A stretch of 64,000 bases of DNA from Paenibacillus sp. (GCF_031177825.1 NZ_JAPSKE010000011.1:1-64000), one strand, 5' to 3'; shown: positions 41,701-50,983, counted from the stretch's first letter. The notes: generated from the letters alone by a model not told the origin. A program made the numbers and translations.

Positions 41701-43269
41701 ATGGCAAACAAGAGAGCCAGCATGCTATTGGCGGCATTGACCGCGCTGGCGGTTACGGCCGGCTGCGGAAGCGCCTCGACCGGCGGATCGGAAGCGCCGG
41801 AGCAGCCGGCGAACAACGCGGGGGCGGGCGCCCAGGCCGAAACGAAGACGGAGCCGGAAGCGCCGAAGGAGCCGTTCAAGCTTTCCATTATGGCGAACCT
41901 GCACACGCCGGAGGTTCCCTCGGATAAAATCGAGAAGCTCGTAGAGGAAGCGACGAACACCGAGCTGGACATCCAATGGGTGCCGGACGGCACGTACGAC
42001 GAGAAGATGAACGCCTCGTTCGCGACGGGCACGCTCCCGCAGGCGACGTACATTAAAAACCAAACCTCGCTCATCATGCTGCGCGACGCGATTCGGAACA
42101 ATCAATTTTGGGAAATCGGGCCGCTGCTCGAGCAGTACCCGAACCTGAGCAAGCTGAACCCCGAAGTGCTCAAGAACACGTCGGTCGACGGGAAGATCTA
42201 CGCCTTGTACCAAGAGCGTCCGCTCTCCCGTCAGGGCCTCATCTATCGGAAGGATTGGGCCGACAAGCTCGGCTTGTCCGCGCCGACGAACGTCGACGAG
42301 CTGTACGCGATGCTGAAGGCGTTCGCGGAGAACGACCCGGACGGCAACGGCGCGAAGGATACGATCGGATTGACGGACCGCAGCGATCTCGTCTACGGCG
42401 CGTTCAAATCGGTCAGCTCTTGGTTCGGCACGCCGAACGGCTGGGGCGAATCGGAAGGCAAGCTGGCGCCGGAATTCATGTTCCCGCAGTACATGGAGAC
42501 GATGAAGTACATCAAGAAGCTGCACGAGGAAGGCCTCATCAACCAGGATTTCCCGGTGACGAGCAAGACGGACCAGCAAAACCTGCTCATCACGGGCAAG
42601 GCCGGCGCGTACATCGGCTCCATGGCCGACGTCGTCAGCCTCGATTCGAAAATTACGGATGTCAATCCGAACGCGCTCCTCGACGTACAGAACCAAATCA
42701 GCGGTCCGGACGGCAAGTTCGGCATCTGGGCGATCCCGGGCTACGGCTCCGTCGTGCTGTTCCCGAAGTCGGCGGTCAAATCCGAAGACGAGCTGAAGAA
42801 CATCCTCGCCTTCTACGACAAGCTGATGAGCCCCGAGCTGGCGAACCTGATTTACTGGGGCGTCGAAGGAGAGCACTACGCGATGGAAGGCGACAAGGTC
42901 GTGCCGATCGAAGATACGAAGATTACCGATCGCGACGTGAAGCCGTACCAAGCGCTGCAGATCGGCGGCATCAGCACGATCGACGGCTTCTTCGAGGCGA
43001 AGCATCTGCTGCCGGCGAAGGAGAAGGCGGAGCAGCTGATCGTGGATAACAACAAGTACCTCATCCACGACCCGACGGCGCCGCTCGATTCCGCGACGTT
43101 CACGCAGGACGGCGTACGCTTGCAAGAGCTGATCAAGGACGCGACGTACAAGTTCATGCTCGGCGACATCGACGAGGCCGGCTTCCAAGCGGCGATCGAC
43201 ACGTGGCTGAAGCAGGGCGGACAGAAGATCATCGACGAGTTCAACGCTTCTTACGCGCAGGCGAAATAA
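41701..43269 (+). CDS. Extracellular sugar-binding lipoprotein, paralogue 2
   Basis: A 522-residue lipoprotein (lipobox LAVTAGC, Cys near residue 22), then a Gly/Ala/Glu/Pro-rich linker and the same solute-binding fold as the preceding gene: LSIMANLHTPEVPSDKIEKL, DPDGNGAKDTIGLTDRSDLV, YWGVEGEHYAMEGDKVVPIE. It is the ligand receptor of the two permeases that follow. The cargo is probably an unsaturated or rhamnogalacturonan oligosaccharide, judging from the GH105 and GH43 genes downstream. ATG 41701 lies eight bases after TTGGAGGT. Expression is expected to exceed that of the permeases because a strong hairpin lies between them. Confidence 0.93.
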   Translation: MANKRASMLLAALTALAVTAGCGSASTGGSEAPEQPANNAGAGAQAETKTEPEAPKEPFKLSIMANLHTPEVPSDKIEKLVEEATNTELDIQWVPDGTYDEKMNASFATGTLPQATYIKNQTSLIMLRDAIRNNQFWEIGPLLEQYPNLSKLNPEVLKNTSVDGKIYALYQERPLSRQGLIYRKDWADKLGLSAPTNVDELYAMLKAFAENDPDGNGAKDTIGLTDRSDLVYGAFKSVSSWFGTPNGWGESEGKLAPEFMFPQYMETMKYIKKLHEEGLINQDFPVTSKTDQQNLLITGKAGAYIGSMADVVSLDSKITDVNPNALLDVQNQISGPDGKFGIWAIPGYGSVVLFPKSAVKSEDELKNILAFYDKLMSPELANLIYWGVEGEHYAMEGDKVVPIEDTKITDRDVKPYQALQIGGISTIDGFFEAKHLLPAKEKAEQLIVDNNKYLIHDPTAPLDSATFTQDGVRLQELIKDATYKFMLGDIDEAGFQAAIDTWLKQGGQKIIDEFNASYAQAK

Positions 43270-43287
43270 CCGGTCGTTCCGAACGGC

Positions 43288-43340
43288 GGAGGCCGCGCGC
43301 GGCGGAACGCAAGCCGCAGCCGCGCGGCCTCCCATTTTCC
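43288..43340 (+). terminator. Intercistronic hairpin between binding protein and permeases
   Basis: GGAGGCCGCGCG and CGCGCGGCCTCC form a 12-bp GC stem with a loop of about 21 bases, followed by CATTTTCCC. The T run is weak, so read-through to the permeases is likely. Such elements commonly set higher binding-protein levels. Confidence 0.7.
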
Positions 43341-43363
43341 CACTATAGAAAGGAAGAGAAATC

Positions 43364-44317
43364 ATGCGAGATACGGCCGTAGGCAACGCGACGCTCGCCA
43401 AGACTAGAAGGAATTCGGAGCTGCTGAGGAGACTCGTGAAAAACCGGGCCTTGTATCTGATGATTCTCCCCGGCTTTCTGTTCTTCGTTATTTTTAAGTA
43501 CATCCCGATGGGCGGGCTCGTCATCGCTCTGCAGGATTATCAGCCGTACCTGGGCATCATGAACAGCCCGTGGGTCGGACTCAAACATTTCGAGCGATTG
43601 TTCGCCGAACCGATGTTTTTTACGATTCTAAGAAATACGCTGCTGTTGTTCTTCATGAACCTGTTGTTTTACTTCCCGGTGCCGATCGTCCTCGCGCTCA
43701 TGTTGAACGAGGTGCGGCGGGAGATGTTCAAGCGGTTCATTCAGACGCTCGTCTACATTCCGCACTTCATGTCTTGGGTCATTATCGTATCCATTTCCTT
43801 CGTCATGCTGTCCATGGACCGCGGCATCATCAACGAGCTGCTGGTCATGATGGGTTTCGAAAAGATCAACTTCCTCATGAGCAACGAGTGGTTTCGCCCG
43901 ATGTACGTCCTGCAGATCGTCTGGCGGGAAGCCGGATGGGGGACGATCATCTACTTGGCGGCCATGGCCGCGATCGATCCGGGGCTGTACGAAGCGGCTC
44001 GGATGGACGGCGCCAACCGGTTTCGCCAAATTTGGCACATTACGTTGCCTTCGATCCGCAGCGTCATCGTCGTGCTGCTCATCCTGAAGATCGGAGACGT
44101 GTTGGAACTCGGCTTCGAACATATTTATCTCTTGCTCAACTCGATGAATCGCGAGGTGGCGGAGATATTCGATACGTACGTCTATACGGCGGGCCTTCGC
44201 CAAGGGCAGTTCAGCTTCAGCACCGCGGTCGGATTTTTCAAGTCGATCGTCGGCTTGGTCTTGGTCATGGGCGCGAACTGGCTGTCGAAGAAGGTCGGCG
44301 AGGAAGGCATCTACTAA
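43364..44317 (+). CDS. Sugar ABC permease, LplB type
   Basis: A 317-residue inner-membrane permease with about six helices. It starts with the LplB-type LVKNRALYLMILPGFLFFVIFKYIPMGGLVIALQDYQPY and has the EAA loop EAARMDGANRFRQIWHITLPSI at ~215-235. The C-terminal part, GLVLVMGANWLSKKVGEEGIY, is typical. It forms the transport channel with the next gene's product. The ATPase is not encoded here; Gram-positive systems of this class share MsmX-type ATPases. The ribosome site AAAGGAAGAG precedes ATG 43364. Confidence 0.94.
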   Translation: MRDTAVGNATLAKTRRNSELLRRLVKNRALYLMILPGFLFFVIFKYIPMGGLVIALQDYQPYLGIMNSPWVGLKHFERLFAEPMFFTILRNTLLLFFMNLLFYFPVPIVLALMLNEVRREMFKRFIQTLVYIPHFMSWVIIVSISFVMLSMDRGIINELLVMMGFEKINFLMSNEWFRPMYVLQIVWREAGWGTIIYLAAMAAIDPGLYEAARMDGANRFRQIWHITLPSIRSVIVVLLILKIGDVLELGFEHIYLLLNSMNREVAEIFDTYVYTAGLRQGQFSFSTAVGFFKSIVGLVLVMGANWLSKKVGEEGIY

Positions 44318-44337
44318 GAGGGAGAGGCGAAAAAGCC

Positions 44338-45216
44338 ATGGTCCAAGACAAAACGCTGGGAAGCCGGCTGTTCGATATCGTCAATTACACGCTGTTGTCG
44401 CTCATCGGTCTCGTGACGATTCTTCCGTTCATCCACGTGATCGCGGGCTCGTTCACGACCGTTACGGAGCTTGCGACGAAGCAGTTCGTCATCATTCCGA
44501 CCGTATGGTCGCTCGACGCGTACAAATATATTTTCTCGACGAACACGTTGTTTCGGGCGCTAGGCGTCTCCGTCGTCGTGACGCTGTTCGGCACGCTGTT
44601 CAGCATGTTCCTGACGGCGCTGATGGCGTACGGCTTGTCGCGCAGAGACTTGGACGGACGGAGCGGCATCATGTTTCTGGTCGTGTTCACGATGCTGTTC
44701 AGCGGCGGGATGATTCCGACGTTCCTCGTCGTGAAGGAGATGGGCCTTATCGATTCGCTGGCGGCGCTCGTCGTGCCGACGGCGATCAACGCCTTCAACT
44801 TGATCATTATGCGCAACTTCTTCCAGAACTTGCCGGACGGGCTGGAGGAGTCCGCGAAGATCGACGGCTGCAACGACTGGGGCATCCTGTTCCGCATCGT
44901 CATTCCGCTGTCGATGCCGGCGATCGCGACGATTTCTCTGTTCTACGCGGTAACGTACTGGAACACGTATATGACGGCGATCTTGTACTTGAACGACGCG
45001 GCGAAATGGCCGGTGCAGGTCATCCTGCGTCAGATCGTCATCTTGGCCAGCGGCCTGACCGCCGATACGTCCGGCATGGAAGACTTCGTGCGCCCGCCGG
45101 AGCAGACGGTGAAGATGGCGGTCATCGTCGTGGCGACGCTGCCGATCTTGCTCGTGTATCCGTTCCTGCAGAAGCATTTCGCCAAGGGCGCGCTGCTCGG
45201 ATCGATCAAAGGATAA
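44338..45216 (+). CDS. Sugar ABC permease, YtcP/LplC type
   Basis: A 292-residue second permease of the importer. Its EAA loop is EESAKIDGCNDWGILFRIVI at ~175-195, and the end KHFAKGALLGSIKG is the usual MalG/LplC finish. Helices start with NYTLLSLIGLVTILPFIHVI. ATG 44338 lies 20 bases after the LplB stop with a GAGGGAGAGG site. The longer frame running upstream through the lplB region is not real. The GH43 gene follows closely, so transporter and enzymes form one operon. Confidence 0.94.
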   Translation: MVQDKTLGSRLFDIVNYTLLSLIGLVTILPFIHVIAGSFTTVTELATKQFVIIPTVWSLDAYKYIFSTNTLFRALGVSVVVTLFGTLFSMFLTALMAYGLSRRDLDGRSGIMFLVVFTMLFSGGMIPTFLVVKEMGLIDSLAALVVPTAINAFNLIIMRNFFQNLPDGLEESAKIDGCNDWGILFRIVIPLSMPAIATISLFYAVTYWNTYMTAILYLNDAAKWPVQVILRQIVILASGLTADTSGMEDFVRPPEQTVKMAVIVVATLPILLVYPFLQKHFAKGALLGSIKG

Positions 45217-45231
45217 GAGGGGGAGAACGCC

Positions 45232-46653
45232 GTGTTGGAAAAGGAACCTACGATCTACGCCCCGATCGTCGCGGGCAACTACGCCGACCCTGCCGTCATC
45301 CGCGTCGGCGAGGACTATTATATGACGCATTCCTCGTATAAGCTGACGCCCGGGCTCGTCATCTGGCATTCCCGGGACCTGCAGAGCTGGAAGCCCGTCG
45401 CCGCTGCGCTCCAGGAATATCTGGGCGACGTATGGGCGCCGGACTTCGCGGAGTACGAGGGAACCTATTATATTTACTTCCCGGCGAATCGGTCGAATTG
45501 GGTCGTCACGGCCCCGCATCCGACCGGCCCGTGGAGCCGCCCGATCGATCTCGGCATCAAGGGCATCGACCCCGGACACGTCGCCGGGCCGGACGGCAAG
45601 CGATACTTGCACATGTCCGGGGGCGAGTTCGTCGAACTGGCGAAGGACGGGCTGTCCGTCGTCTCGGAGCCCCGCCATGTGTACGACGGCTGGCGGTACC
45701 CCGACGACTGGGTCGTCGAAGCGTACAGCTTGGAAGGACCGAAGATCACGTACCATAATGGGTATTATTACCTCACCGTGGCGGTCGGCGGCACGGCCGG
45801 TCCCCCGACGAGCCATATGGCGGCGTCCTCCCGATCCCGAACGCCTTGGGGACCGTGGGAACATTCCCCATACAACCCGATCGTGCGGACGGCGTCGAGC
45901 GCGGAGCGTTGGTGGTCGAAGGGGCACGGCTCGCTCATCGACGCGCCGGACGGCACGTGGAGGATCGTGTACCATGCGTACTTGAACGGCTTCCACACGC
46001 TCGGGCGGCAGACGCTCGTCGAGCGGATCGAGTGGACGGACGACGGCTGGTTTCGCACGGCGCCGAACCCGATCGAAGCCTCCATCGACGCGGGAACGTT
46101 CGAGGACGACTTCGGAGGGGCGTCGCTCGCGCTGCACTGGCAATGCGAAGGGCGGCGTCCGGCGGACCGGTTCGCGCTAAGCCCGGACGGACTCGCCGTC
46201 GCCGGAGCGGAGGGCGCTTCGCCGCTGCTGTTCATGCCGAAGCACGAGCGGTACGAAGCCGAAGTCGAGGCGGTCGTCGAGGGGGACGCGGAGGCGAGAT
46301 TGTTGCTGTATTACAACGATTCGGCATACTTGGGCATCGGCTTGCATGCGGGGGGCGTGCGGCATTTCCGATCGTTCAAGAGCTACGCCACGATGCCGGA
46401 CCTCGGCCGCAAAGCGCGCATCCGCATTCGGAACGACCGGCATATCGTCACGTTCTACTACAGCTTCGACGACGGCGCGACGTGGGCGAGGTACGACAAG
46501 ACGATCGACGCCTCCGGTCTGCACCATAATACGTTCGGAGGGTTCTTAAGCCTTCGCGTCGGATTGGACGCCGTCGGGAACGGACGGGCGACGTTCCGCC
46601 GATTCTCGTACCGTCCGCTTGCCGAAGAAAGGGAGAGGGGAGTGCAGGCATGA
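45232..46653 (+). CDS. GH43-family glycosidase with C-terminal beta-sandwich
   Basis: A 473-residue cytoplasmic enzyme. Residues ~10-290 form the GH43 five-bladed propeller. NYADPAVIRVGEDYYMTHSS carries the general-base Asp near residue 19, GIDPGHVAGPDGKRYLHMSGG carries the pKa-modulating Asp, and VVEAYSLEGPKITYHNGYYYL carries the likely acid Glu. A C-terminal beta-sandwich (~300-460; FEDDFGGASLALHWQCEG, YYNDSAYLGIGLHAGGVRHF) is like that of GH43 beta-xylosidases and arabinofuranosidases. Probable substrates are arabinan or galactan side chains of pectin. The start is GTG 45232, six bases after AGAGGGGGAG. Its stop overlaps the next gene (ATGA). Confidence 0.9.
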   Translation: MLEKEPTIYAPIVAGNYADPAVIRVGEDYYMTHSSYKLTPGLVIWHSRDLQSWKPVAAALQEYLGDVWAPDFAEYEGTYYIYFPANRSNWVVTAPHPTGPWSRPIDLGIKGIDPGHVAGPDGKRYLHMSGGEFVELAKDGLSVVSEPRHVYDGWRYPDDWVVEAYSLEGPKITYHNGYYYLTVAVGGTAGPPTSHMAASSRSRTPWGPWEHSPYNPIVRTASSAERWWSKGHGSLIDAPDGTWRIVYHAYLNGFHTLGRQTLVERIEWTDDGWFRTAPNPIEASIDAGTFEDDFGGASLALHWQCEGRRPADRFALSPDGLAVAGAEGASPLLFMPKHERYEAEVEAVVEGDAEARLLLYYNDSAYLGIGLHAGGVRHFRSFKSYATMPDLGRKARIRIRNDRHIVTFYYSFDDGATWARYDKTIDASGLHHNTFGGFLSLRVGLDAVGNGRATFRRFSYRPLAEERERGVQA

Positions 46654-47795
46654 ATCGACGGATGGAGGCGCTCCTCGCGGACGGCGACGCGCTGTTCGAC
46701 GGTTTTTTCGACTGGCTGGAGGGGCAGTACGACAAGGCGTCGGGAGGATTTTATTACGCCCGGAGCTCCAGGGCGTCCGGCCGCTTCTCGCCCGACATCG
46801 AGTCGACGGCGCAGGCGCTCAACATCGTCGAGCGATGCGGCTTGCTGGACCGCTTGGACGAACGGATGCGCGAGGGAATGATCCGGTTTTTCCGATCGAA
46901 GCAGGATCCCGGCACCGGTTGGTTTTACGACGACGACCCGAATATGCGCCTAGACGACGTCATGGTCGGCCGCGCGCTCGGGTACGGCTTGCACGCGCTC
47001 GACAAGCTCGGCGCGGCGCCGCTCGATTCGCGGCCGGCGGAGAGCGGCGCGACGCCGGCGTATATGGCTTCGCCCCAGTCGTTCGGCGAATGGCTGCGCT
47101 CGATCAGCCTCGCGAACAGCTGGCGGGGCTGCGACAAGCTGTCGCATTGCGGCGCGCATCTCGCCGCGCTCGCGCCGGAGCGGCGGGAGCTTTACGTACG
47201 CGAGGCGTTCGACTACTTGAACGGCATTCAGGATCAAGACACCGGCTTCTGGGGCGAGGGCGCGCCGTACGTTCGGCTGTCCGGCACGTTCAAGCTGCAT
47301 CTGTTCTATCGGCGGTTCGGCGTGCCGATGCCGCGGCAGGACCGGATCTACCGATCCATCCTCGACGCGCTCCGGACGGAAACCGCCTTCGATATGTGTT
47401 ATATCCGCAACCCGATCAGCCTGTTGTCGTCCATGAGGCCGGCCATCGCGGCGGACGAGATGACGGAGATCGCCGAGACGACGCTCGCGAATATGGCGAA
47501 GCTGAAGCGGGCCGACGGCGGCTTCTCGCGGGAGCTCCACGGCTCCCCGCCGGCGCCGAACGTCGCGCAGGTGAAGCCGGGCGAGTCGTACCCCGACATG
47601 CCGGTCGCGGTGCCGCTCGGTCTCGGCCTCGTCGAAGGCGATATGAACGCAGGCACGCAGGCCGTCTTGATCCGTTATACGCTGCGCGAGCTGGCGGGAC
47701 TGCCGCACCGGCATTTGGCGGTGCCGGACGGTCGGTTCGGCGCCGAGAAACACACTTCGTTTTCCGAGAGGAGATCATCCGCCCATGAACACTGA
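46650..47795 (+). CDS. Uncharacterised alpha/alpha-toroid protein in the pectin operon
   Basis: A 381-residue cytoplasmic protein. It has repeated helix-loop units typical of an (alpha/alpha)6 toroid: WLEGQYDKASGGFYYARSS, RFFRSKQDPGTGWFYDDDPN, AFDYLNGIQDQDTGFWGEGAPY, MAKLKRADGGFSRELHGSPP. The Q-x-x-x-G-x-W/F elements recall prenyltransferase/squalene-cyclase or polysaccharide-lyase repeats, but no known catalytic set is recognised. It lies between a GH43 and a GH105 gene, overlapping both, so it must be co-translated with enzymes that process pectin fragments. A role as lyase, hydrolase or epimerase on such fragments is an inference from position and fold only. Confidence 0.8.
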   Translation: MNRRMEALLADGDALFDGFFDWLEGQYDKASGGFYYARSSRASGRFSPDIESTAQALNIVERCGLLDRLDERMREGMIRFFRSKQDPGTGWFYDDDPNMRLDDVMVGRALGYGLHALDKLGAAPLDSRPAESGATPAYMASPQSFGEWLRSISLANSWRGCDKLSHCGAHLAALAPERRELYVREAFDYLNGIQDQDTGFWGEGAPYVRLSGTFKLHLFYRRFGVPMPRQDRIYRSILDALRTETAFDMCYIRNPISLLSSMRPAIAADEMTEIAETTLANMAKLKRADGGFSRELHGSPPAPNVAQVKPGESYPDMPVAVPLGLGLVEGDMNAGTQAVLIRYTLRELAGLPHRHLAVPDGRFGAEKHTSFSERRSSAHEH

Positions 47796-48894
47796 AGAAC
47801 GCGCCGCGCTCGCGCTGCGCGCCCCGCTCGATTACGCGAAAGCCGCTTGCGATTCGTTGATGAAGACGTTCGCGCCGGAGGCGCTGCCGCCCGCGGGACG
47901 GTGGCATTACCATCAAGGGATTTTCCTTCAAGGGATGCTGCAGGTTTGGAAGCGCGCGGGGAACGATTCGTATTTCGAATATCCGAAGCGATACGTCGAC
48001 CATCTCGTGGACGAAGACGGCAACCTGCTCTTCGCCCGCGACGAGCTCGATTCGATCATGCCGGGGCTGCTGCTGCTCGCATTGGACGAACATACCGGCG
48101 ACCGGCGATACCGCATGGCGGCCGACAAGCTGCGCGGCTTGTTCCGCACGCTGAACGCGACGTCGGAGGGCGCGTACTGGCACAAGGATAAGTATCCGTA
48201 CCAGATGTGGCTCGACGGCTTGTATATGGGCGGCGTCTTCGCGCTGCAGTACGCTGCGAAGTACGGTGAACCCGAGCTCGTGCCGATGGTGCTGGAGTGG
48301 GAGAAGCTGATGCGCAGGCATATGTCCGACGAGGCGACGGGTCTCTTGTATCACGCGTGGGACGAAAGCCGGAAGGCGCCGTGGTCCGATCCGGACACCG
48401 GCAATTCTCCGGAATTTTGGGGGCGGTCGCTCGGCTGGTACGGCATGGCGCTCGCGGATTTCCTCGACGCGCTGCCGGCGGAGCACCCGGGCCGCCCGGA
48501 GATCGCGGCGGCGCTCGGCCGCTTCGTCGACGGGCTCGTACGGTTCCAGGACGAGAGCGGCCTCTGGTACCAAGTCGTGGACAAGGGCGATCGGGCCGAC
48601 AATTGGCTGGAGACGTCGTGCACGAGCCTGTTCGTCTACGCGATCGCCGGCGCCGCGAGGCACGGCTGCGCGGGGGAAGAGCGGCTGGAAGCGGCGCGCC
48701 GCGGTTACCGCGGCTTGATCGAGCGGCTGCGCACGGACGGCGAGGGGCGTCTCGTCGTGCCGGACATCTGCATCGGGACGTCGGCGGGGGATTACCGGAA
48801 CTACGTCACGCGTCCGGTCAGCGACAACGACCTGCACGGCGTCGGCGCTTTCGTCTTGGCCTGCGTCGCGATGGAAGCGTTGGGGGAGCGATAA
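47785..48894 (+). CDS. GH105 unsaturated rhamnogalacturonyl hydrolase (YteR/YesR type)
   Basis: Removes the unsaturated uronic acid left at the non-reducing end of pectin or rhamnogalacturonan fragments by lyases, working by hydration of the double bond. The 369-residue protein is an (alpha/alpha)6 barrel with the catalytic Asp144 in YPYQMWLDGLYMG (Asp143 in B. subtilis YteR). Other family marks are RWHYHQGIFLQGM, LLYHAWDESRKAPWSDPDTGNSPEFWGRSLGWYGMAL and CIGTSAGDYRNY. There is no signal peptide, so it acts on imported fragments. It overlaps the toroid gene by 11 bases and ends the operon at a strong terminator. Confidence 0.95.
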   Translation: MNTEERAALALRAPLDYAKAACDSLMKTFAPEALPPAGRWHYHQGIFLQGMLQVWKRAGNDSYFEYPKRYVDHLVDEDGNLLFARDELDSIMPGLLLLALDEHTGDRRYRMAADKLRGLFRTLNATSEGAYWHKDKYPYQMWLDGLYMGGVFALQYAAKYGEPELVPMVLEWEKLMRRHMSDEATGLLYHAWDESRKAPWSDPDTGNSPEFWGRSLGWYGMALADFLDALPAEHPGRPEIAAALGRFVDGLVRFQDESGLWYQVVDKGDRADNWLETSCTSLFVYAIAGAARHGCAGEERLEAARRGYRGLIERLRTDGEGRLVVPDICIGTSAGDYRNYVTRPVSDNDLHGVGAFVLACVAMEALGER

Positions 48895-48898
48895 GTAC

Positions 48899-48938
48899 AA
48901 AAGAGGGGCTGTTGCGCAGATCGCAACAGCCCCTCTTT
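48899..48938. terminator. Bidirectional terminator after the GH105 gene
   Basis: AAAAGAGGGGCTGTTGCG and CGCAACAGCCCCTCTTTT are perfect 18-bp inverted copies with a short loop, T-rich on both strands. It serves the GH105 operon and the convergent oxidoreductase gene. Confidence 0.95.
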
Positions 48939-48944
48939 TCTTTT

Positions 48945-50030
48945 CTAGAACTCCGGTATGAACACTTCGACCTCGCGTTTCGCCTTCGCGGAGCGCAGGA
49001 TGCCGTCGATGACCGCCTGATTGCGGACGATCTGTTCGCCGGGGATCGGCGCCGGGCGTCCGTCGCGCACCGCTTCGACGAAGTCGCGCACCTTCTCGTG
49101 GAACAAGTTTTTCTTATGCTCGACCGTCGGGATCGGGCTCTCCGTGTGGTGGCCGGCAATGTCGTGGAACATCGTGATCGAACCGACGCTGCCGTCCCAG
49201 ACGCCGCTCCACGGACCTTTGCCGGCCGGCGTCACCTTCAGCCCGGCGTCCGTGCCGAGAAACATCGTCGCGCCGAGCGTGTCCATGTGCATCGCCCACG
49301 AAATTTTGAAGTTCATGACGAGGCCGTTGTCGAATCGGACGAGCGCCGCGCCGAAATCCTCGACCTGGAACCGGTCGGCTTCCGGGTGATATTTTCGATT
49401 CGTGCCGAAATGATTCGACGTATACGCCGACACCGTCACCGGCTTCGGGTTCCCGAGCGTGTTCATCGCCATGTCGAGCGAATAGCAGCCGATATCCGCG
49501 ATCGCGCCGGCGCCGGCCAAGTCCTCGCGAATGAACGTGCCGCCCGGCATGCCCCGGCGTCTGCCGCCGCCCGTCTCCACGTAATACACGTCGCCGAGCT
49601 GTCCCGATTGCACCAAGTCCTTCAGCAGCGCCATATTCGGGTCATATCGCGGCTGGAAGCCGACGTTCAGCATGTTGCCGGTTTTCTTCGCCGTCTGCAC
49701 CATCTCGACCGCTTGCTCGAGCGTTACGGACATCGGCTTCTCCAACATGACCTGCTTGCCGGCATTTAGCGCATCGATCGTCGTCTGATAGTGCGCCACG
49801 TTCGGCGTACAAATGCTGACGCCGTCGAGGTCGAGCTCGAGCAGCTTCCGGTGGTCGTCGTACGCCGCCGCGAAGCCGAGCTCCCACCTCGCGATGAATT
49901 GCTCCGCGCGGCCCGGCACGACGTCCGCGACCGCGACGATGTCGACGTAATCCAATTCTTTGTAAGCTTTCACGTGCGCGCCGGCGATGCCGCCGCTGCC
50001 GATGATGCCGATCTTGATTCGTTTGTCCAT
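48945..50030 (-). CDS. Gfo/Idh/MocA-family NAD(P)-dependent oxidoreductase
   Basis: A 361-residue cytoplasmic dehydrogenase. The Rossmann motif GIIGSGGIAGAHVKAY is at ~7-22. VMLEKPMSVTLEQAVEMVQTA carries the family's EKP motif near residue 97. GGTFIREDLAGAGAIADIGCYSLDMAMNTLG contains the conserved D-x-x-x-Y substrate region. Members oxidise or epimerise sugars, inositols or pseudo-sugars; the substrate is unknown here. It is convergent with the pectin operon and so may belong functionally to sugar-acid breakdown, but that is only position. The start has a GGGAG site. Confidence 0.9.
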   Translation of the reverse strand: MDKRIKIGIIGSGGIAGAHVKAYKELDYVDIVAVADVVPGRAEQFIARWELGFAAAYDDHRKLLELDLDGVSICTPNVAHYQTTIDALNAGKQVMLEKPMSVTLEQAVEMVQTAKKTGNMLNVGFQPRYDPNMALLKDLVQSGQLGDVYYVETGGGRRRGMPGGTFIREDLAGAGAIADIGCYSLDMAMNTLGNPKPVTVSAYTSNHFGTNRKYHPEADRFQVEDFGAALVRFDNGLVMNFKISWAMHMDTLGATMFLGTDAGLKVTPAGKGPWSGVWDGSVGSITMFHDIAGHHTESPIPTVEHKKNLFHEKVRDFVEAVRDGRPAPIPGEQIVRNQAVIDGILRSAKAKREVEVFIPEF

Positions 50031-50149
50031 TCCGGATCTCCCGCCTTTATTCGAAAATATCCCCTGCTCGGCTACACTGTATCACAGCCAAGCCGCGGGT
50101 ACATTCGACGATTGCGACATGGATGCTATAATTTCGCGACAGGTATTGC

Positions 50150-50983
50150 TTATCGAAGCGCTGCCAGATCGAACGCGGGAACGAGCCCTTCCTTCGCGGC
50201 GCGGCCGAGCAGCGAATCGACCGCGGCGAACCCTTCTTCGCCGAGATTCGCGGTGAAGTCGTTGACGTATAAGTCGATATGCGACTTCGCGACGTCCGGA
50301 TCCATCTCTTGCGCATGCTCCGCGACGTAAGCGCGGGACGCTTCCGGATGCGCCCAGGCGTATTCGACGGACGCGCGCGCCCAGCCGGCGATCGCGTCGC
50401 GATCGAGGGAGCGTCGGGCGACGATGGCGCCGAGCGGAATCGGAAGGCCCGTGTCCGCTTCCCACCATTCGCCGAGGTCCGCCAGCTTGGTCAAGCCGTA
50501 GGACGGGTAGGTGAAGCGGGCTTCGTGAATGACGAGGCCGGCGTCGATGCTCCCGTCCCGCACGGCCGGCATGATTTCGTGGAACGGCATCACGACGATG
50601 TCGAGCGCGCCCTTCGCGTGCTGCGCCGCCCAAAGGCGGAACAGGAGGTACGCGGTCGAGCGCTCGCTCGGCACGGCGATCCGCTTGCCCGCAAGCGTCG
50701 CGGGGTCTTCGCTCTGCCGGCTGAGCACCAGCGGGCCGTTGCCCCGGCCGAGCGCGCCGCCGCACGGCACGAGGGCGTAATCCTTCAGCACCCACGGCAA
50801 GGCGGCGTAAGAAATCTTCATGACGTCGAGTCCGTTCGGCCCGGCGGCCAGATGGTTCGTTACGTCGATATCCGCGTACATGACGTCGAGCGGCGGCGCT
50901 CCGGGAATGAGGCCGTGCACCCAAGCGTGAAAGACGAACGTGTCGTTGGGACATGGGGAAAAGGCGATCTTCATCGCGTTCAT
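50150..50983 (-). CDS. mqnD: 1,4-dihydroxy-6-naphthoate synthase
   Basis: Splits cyclic dehypoxanthinyl futalosine to 1,4-dihydroxy-6-naphthoate in the futalosine route to menaquinone. The 277-residue protein has the MqnA/MqnD periplasmic-binding-like fold: MKIAFSPCPNDTFVFHAWVHG with the family SPCPNDT motif, DVMKISYAALPWVL, LVIHEARFTYPSYGL (His-Glu-x-Arg-Phe-Thr is characteristic of MqnD) and LPIPLGAIVARRSL. ATG 50983 overlaps the mqnB stop (ATGA), so the two are coupled. A longer upstream frame is open but lies inside mqnB. Confidence 0.93.
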   Translation of the reverse strand: MNAMKIAFSPCPNDTFVFHAWVHGLIPGAPPLDVMYADIDVTNHLAAGPNGLDVMKISYAALPWVLKDYALVPCGGALGRGNGPLVLSRQSEDPATLAGKRIAVPSERSTAYLLFRLWAAQHAKGALDIVVMPFHEIMPAVRDGSIDAGLVIHEARFTYPSYGLTKLADLGEWWEADTGLPIPLGAIVARRSLDRDAIAGWARASVEYAWAHPEASRAYVAEHAQEMDPDVAKSHIDLYVNDFTANLGEEGFAAVDSLLGRAAKEGLVPAFDLAALR

